From contig CAVJHQ010000060.1 in the NCBI GenBank assembly GCA_963649365.1, forward strand, positions 1 through 14,607: DNA of 14,607 bases, given 5' to 3'. Of the stretch, positions 12,733 through 14,607 are shown piece by piece (positions within the stretch are counted from its first letter, which is position 1; every line of letters starts with the position of its first letter). This stretch comes from Paratractidigestivibacter sp963649365. Its GTDB lineage: Bacteria; Actinomycetota; Coriobacteriia; Coriobacteriales; Atopobiaceae. The notes beneath the pieces are model-generated. The model ran no database searches and had not been told where the DNA came from. It was given only the letters and a program-made list of their open reading frames with translations. Made by a program: the position numbers and the translations under genes.

Positions 12733-13587
12733 TTAGCAGGCGAGCGCGGCGGCGAGACGGACGAAGTCGGCGGTCGAGAGCGTCTCGGCGCGGGCGGTGG
12801 GCAAGACGCCGGCCGCCGCGAACGCCGCGTCCAGGGCGTCCTTCTCGAAGCCGTTCGCGCCCATGGAGTTGCGGATCGTCTTGCGCCGTTGGGCGAAGGC
12901 GGCGTCGATCACGCGGGCGACGTCGGCCGCCGCGAGGCCATCGGGCAGCTCCGCCTCGGCTCGCTCGATGCGAACGACCGCGGAGTCCACATGCGGCGCC
13001 GGCATGAAGCAGCGCGGCGGCACCTCGAAGCGGCCGGTCACGTGGCCGTAGAGGCCGAGCTTGGCCGTGTAGCCGCCGTAGGTCTTGTTTCCGGGGACGG
13101 CCGAGATGCGGTCGGCGACCTCTTTCTGGACCATGACGACGGCGCGCTCGAGGGCGGGCATCTGCTCGAAGAACTGCAGGATGATGGTCGCCGCCACGTT
13201 GTACGGCAGGTTCGCGACGAAAACGGTGGGCTCGCCGCCCGCCGCCTCGGCCACGCGCGCCGGGTCGACCTTGAGGGCGTCGCCCATGATGAAGGCGAAG
13301 TTCGGGTGCTCGACCGAGTGGGACCAGAGCACCTGCTCGAGCTCGGGGTCGGCCTCGATGGAGACGACCTTGCCCGCCTCCTGGAGCAGCGCCAGCGTGA
13401 GGGTGCCGATGCCGGGGCCGACCTCGAGCACGCGCTCGTCGGGGCGAAGCTCGGCGAGGCCGCAGATGTGCTCGATGACGTGGTTGTCGATAAGGAAGTT
13501 CTGGCCCAGGCGGTGCTTGGTCGCGAGCCCGAAGGCCTCGAGCAGCTCGCGGGTAGCGGCCGCCGATGCCAGAGGTGAGGTCGTCAT
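12733..13587 (-). CDS. rsmA: 16S rRNA (adenine1518-N6/adenine1519-N6) dimethyltransferase
   Basis: RsmA/KsgA, 284 residues, which dimethylates the two adjacent adenosines in helix 45 of 16S rRNA during small-subunit assembly, using S-adenosylmethionine. It has HRLGQNFLID (25-34), the SAM motif VLEVGPGIGTLT (53-64), a DAL motif with acidic D, the catalytic NLPYN, and PAPHVDSAVVRIE in the C-terminal half. The length is normal. The ATG at 13587 has AGGGAAG upstream. The extended -10 promoter at 13645-13653 is about 60 nt before it. First gene of the rsmA-tatD-yccF-comF run. Confidence 0.97.
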   Translation of the reverse strand: MTTSPLASAAATRELLEAFGLATKHRLGQNFLIDNHVIEHICGLAELRPDERVLEVGPGIGTLTLALLQEAGKVVSIEADPELEQVLWSHSVEHPNFAFIMGDALKVDPARVAEAAGGEPTVFVANLPYNVAATIILQFFEQMPALERAVVMVQKEVADRISAVPGNKTYGGYTAKLGLYGHVTGRFEVPPRCFMPAPHVDSAVVRIERAEAELPDGLAAADVARVIDAAFAQRRKTIRNSMGANGFEKDALDAAFAAAGVLPTARAETLSTADFVRLAAALAC

Positions 13588-13644
13588 GCGCTTCTTCCCT
13601 TGGGCGCGCAGCCGCGCCGTCGATGTGCGGATTTAATCGCGCAC

Positions 13645-13653
13645 ATTATAGCA
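13645..13653 (-). promoter_or_regulatory. extended -10 promoter of rsmA
   Basis: On the minus strand TGC-TATAAT (13653-13645) is a perfect -10 with the extended TGn motif. No -35-like hexamer is present 17 bp upstream, which is usual for extended -10 promoters. The leader would be about 50 nt. Confidence 0.7.
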
Positions 13654-13681
13654 GCGGCGCCCCGCGCGCCTGCGGCGCCGC
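13654..13681 (-). terminator. hairpin after the ATPase remnant, possible weak terminator
   Basis: GCGGCGCC (13654-13661) pairs perfectly with GGCGCCGC (13674-13681). It begins 2 nt after the TAG stop of the ATPase remnant (13684). No T-run follows on the minus strand; the rsmA -10 abuts it directly. It may act in separating the two units or simply be structure. Confidence 0.35.
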
Positions 13682-13683
13682 GG

Positions 13684-14140
13684 CTAAAGGAATCGAGCCA
13701 TATACGTCGGGATACAGGTCACGTCGCCGTCTTGCCGCAGGTCCTTGGTGTACACCAAATACTGCCTACCGATGCGCGAGGAGAATCGCCTGCCGAAGGC
13801 ATCGAGGGAGGCGTGGGTTTTGTACCCTGAGGACTTCACCTCCACCGGACAGATCTTCTTCCCGTCTGAGACTATGAAGTCGATCTCGTAATTTCGCTTA
13901 GCCCCTTCTTTCTCCCACGTATGGTAAAAGAGCCCGTGGCCCCGGGACGTAAGTTCCTGGGCAACGGCGTTCTCGTAAACCATCCCGAGGCTCACGGGAA
14001 GCGTACTCCCTACGCGCGAATTCCTCCACGACGGTTGATTTTCCGATGCGACGGGCACCCTCTACGAGAAGCGCAGTCCTGCCATTCTGACCATTCTTCC
14101 ATTTGAGCAGGTCATCATATATTTTTCTCTTGAAGAACAT
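13684..14140 (-). pseudogene. internally deleted AAA ATPase / DUF4143 gene
   Basis: Two pieces of one gene in different frames. The 5' piece (ATG at 14140) reads MFFKRKIYDDLLKWKNGQ and then GARRIGKST, a Walker A motif, up to EEFARREYAS near 14000. From about 13998 on, another frame reads SLGMVYENAVAQELTSRG, YEIDFIVSDGKKICPVEVKSSG and ends TYMARFL at 13684; this is the C-terminal nuclease-like part of DUF4143 ATPases. The family is usually about 400-450 residues; here about 250-300 middle residues (Walker B, sensor motifs, most of the DUF4143 start) are gone, with a frame change at the join. The product cannot work as an ATPase. It sits between metG and rsmA, lower in GC than both, as expected of an inserted accessory gene. 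Confidence 0.85.
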
Positions 14141-14146
14141 TGCGCC

Positions 14147-14199
14147 TACCGATTTCCGCACTTTTTATTTTGCCCGATTTACCGATTTCCGCACTTTTT
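14147..14199. repeat. two 20-bp direct repeats with a 33-bp period before the ATPase remnant
   Basis: TACCGATTTCCGCACTTTTT occurs at 14147-14166 and identically at 14180-14199. The 33-bp spacing is about three helical turns. The nearer copy ends 7 bp before the ATG at 14140, so it overlaps the ribosome-site region and probably the promoter. The arrangement parallels the 34-bp-period repeats at 236-324. Confidence 0.9.
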
Positions 14200-14237
14200 G
14201 CCTTCGCATAAGCGTGCTCAACATGCGCTTCGAAAGA

Positions 14238-14278
14238 CAAATAAGCGGCGCGCGTGCCGGGGAGGGCACGCGCGCCGC
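14238..14278 (-). terminator. intrinsic terminator of metG
   Basis: A perfect 14-bp stem pairs 14245-14258 with 14265-14278, with a 6-nt loop. On the minus strand it is followed by TTATTTGTCTTT. It lies 39 nt after the metG stop. Confidence 0.88.
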
Positions 14279-14317
14279 AAAGGAATCGCTGACCGTGAGG
14301 CCGTATCGGGCCGCTCG

Positions 14318-14607
14318 TTACTTCTTCTCGGACGCGAGGCGCGGGAAGAGGGCGTCGCCCTTGGTCACGGGCACGCCGCCCGCAAGGCCGCCCCACTCGC
14401 AGACGCCGGCGAGGTCGTCGGTCTTCTCCTCGCCCTCGAGCGACATGCGGCGGAAGACCTCGGCCGAGGTCTCGGGCATGAAGGGCTCGAGCAGGTGGGC
14501 GCTGATGCGGATGGACTCGAGGAGGTTCACGATGATGTCGCGCAGCTCCTCGGCGCGGGCCTCGTCCTTGGCCACGGCCCAGGGAGCGGTGTCCTCGATG
14601 TAGTGGT
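14318..14607 (-). CDS. metG: methionyl-tRNA synthetase, C-terminal end (partial)
   Basis: The gene enters from the right edge; 95 C-terminal residues are visible. YIEDTAPWAMAKDEARAEELRDIIVNLLESIRISAHLLEPFMPETSAEVFRRM is the anticodon-binding helical bundle of MetG (the usual Y(I/V)xxxxPWxLAKD motif). The protein ends GDALFPRLASEKK, so it lacks the C-terminal Trbp111-like tRNA-binding domain found in some bacteria. MetG attaches methionine to its tRNAs. The terminator at 14238-14278 follows. Confidence 0.93.
   Translation of the reverse strand, partial: HYIEDTAPWAVAKDEARAEELRDIIVNLLESIRISAHLLEPFMPETSAEVFRRMSLEGEEKTDDLAGVCEWGGLAGGVPVTKGDALFPRLASEKK

Noticed and set aside
10151..13007. Long plus-strand frames opposite comF, yccF, tatD and rsmA
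   Set aside because: They lack domains and oppose strongly conserved housekeeping genes.

Overview
This window looks like chromosomal DNA of a high-GC anaerobic actinomycete of the class Coriobacteriia (Collinsella/Olsenella-like). That assignment is inferred from protein character, GC-rich third positions and gene content, not from a database search. Every confident gene lies on the minus strand, so the transcriptional order runs from high to low coordinates. || Right part (14607 to 10514): the 3' end of metG with a strong terminator; then a short island holding tandem 33-bp-period repeats and a broken AAA ATPase/DUF4143 gene; then a housekeeping run rsmA(ksgA) - tatD - yccF-like - comF-like, with an extended -10 promoter before rsmA. 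|| Middle (10513 to 5031): a 544-bp non-coding gap carrying copy B of a 95-bp palindromic repeat; an orphan amino-acid-type ABC solute-binding lipoprotein; hpf with a degV gene 12 nt behind it; a terminator-like hairpin; a beta-hydroxyacid dehydrogenase with a remarkable Cys/His-rich tail, followed by a small membrane protein; a helical-repeat protein. || Left-middle (4863 to 2400): a membrane-anchored SurA-N-like protein, 8 nt upstream of a fusion of DUF523 (the thiouracil desulfidase TudS family) with purine nucleoside phosphorylase; then tRNA-Thr(CGU) with its own promoter and terminator. || Left end (2399 to 1): a secreted or membrane-anchored EndA-type nuclease set between two repeat-rich non-coding blocks. 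The 1793-2353 block holds copy A of the 95-bp repeat, a 36-bp direct repeat and a MITE-like inverted-repeat element. The 1-673 block holds three copies of a 20-bp palindromic motif, three 34-bp-period tandem repeats and a short decapitated ORF start that resembles the start of the ATPase gene at the right end. || The points most worth following are the TudS-PNP fusion (possible thio-nucleoside salvage), the metal-binding tail on the dehydrogenase, the helically phased repeats before two ATPase-like starts, and the 95-bp dispersed element.
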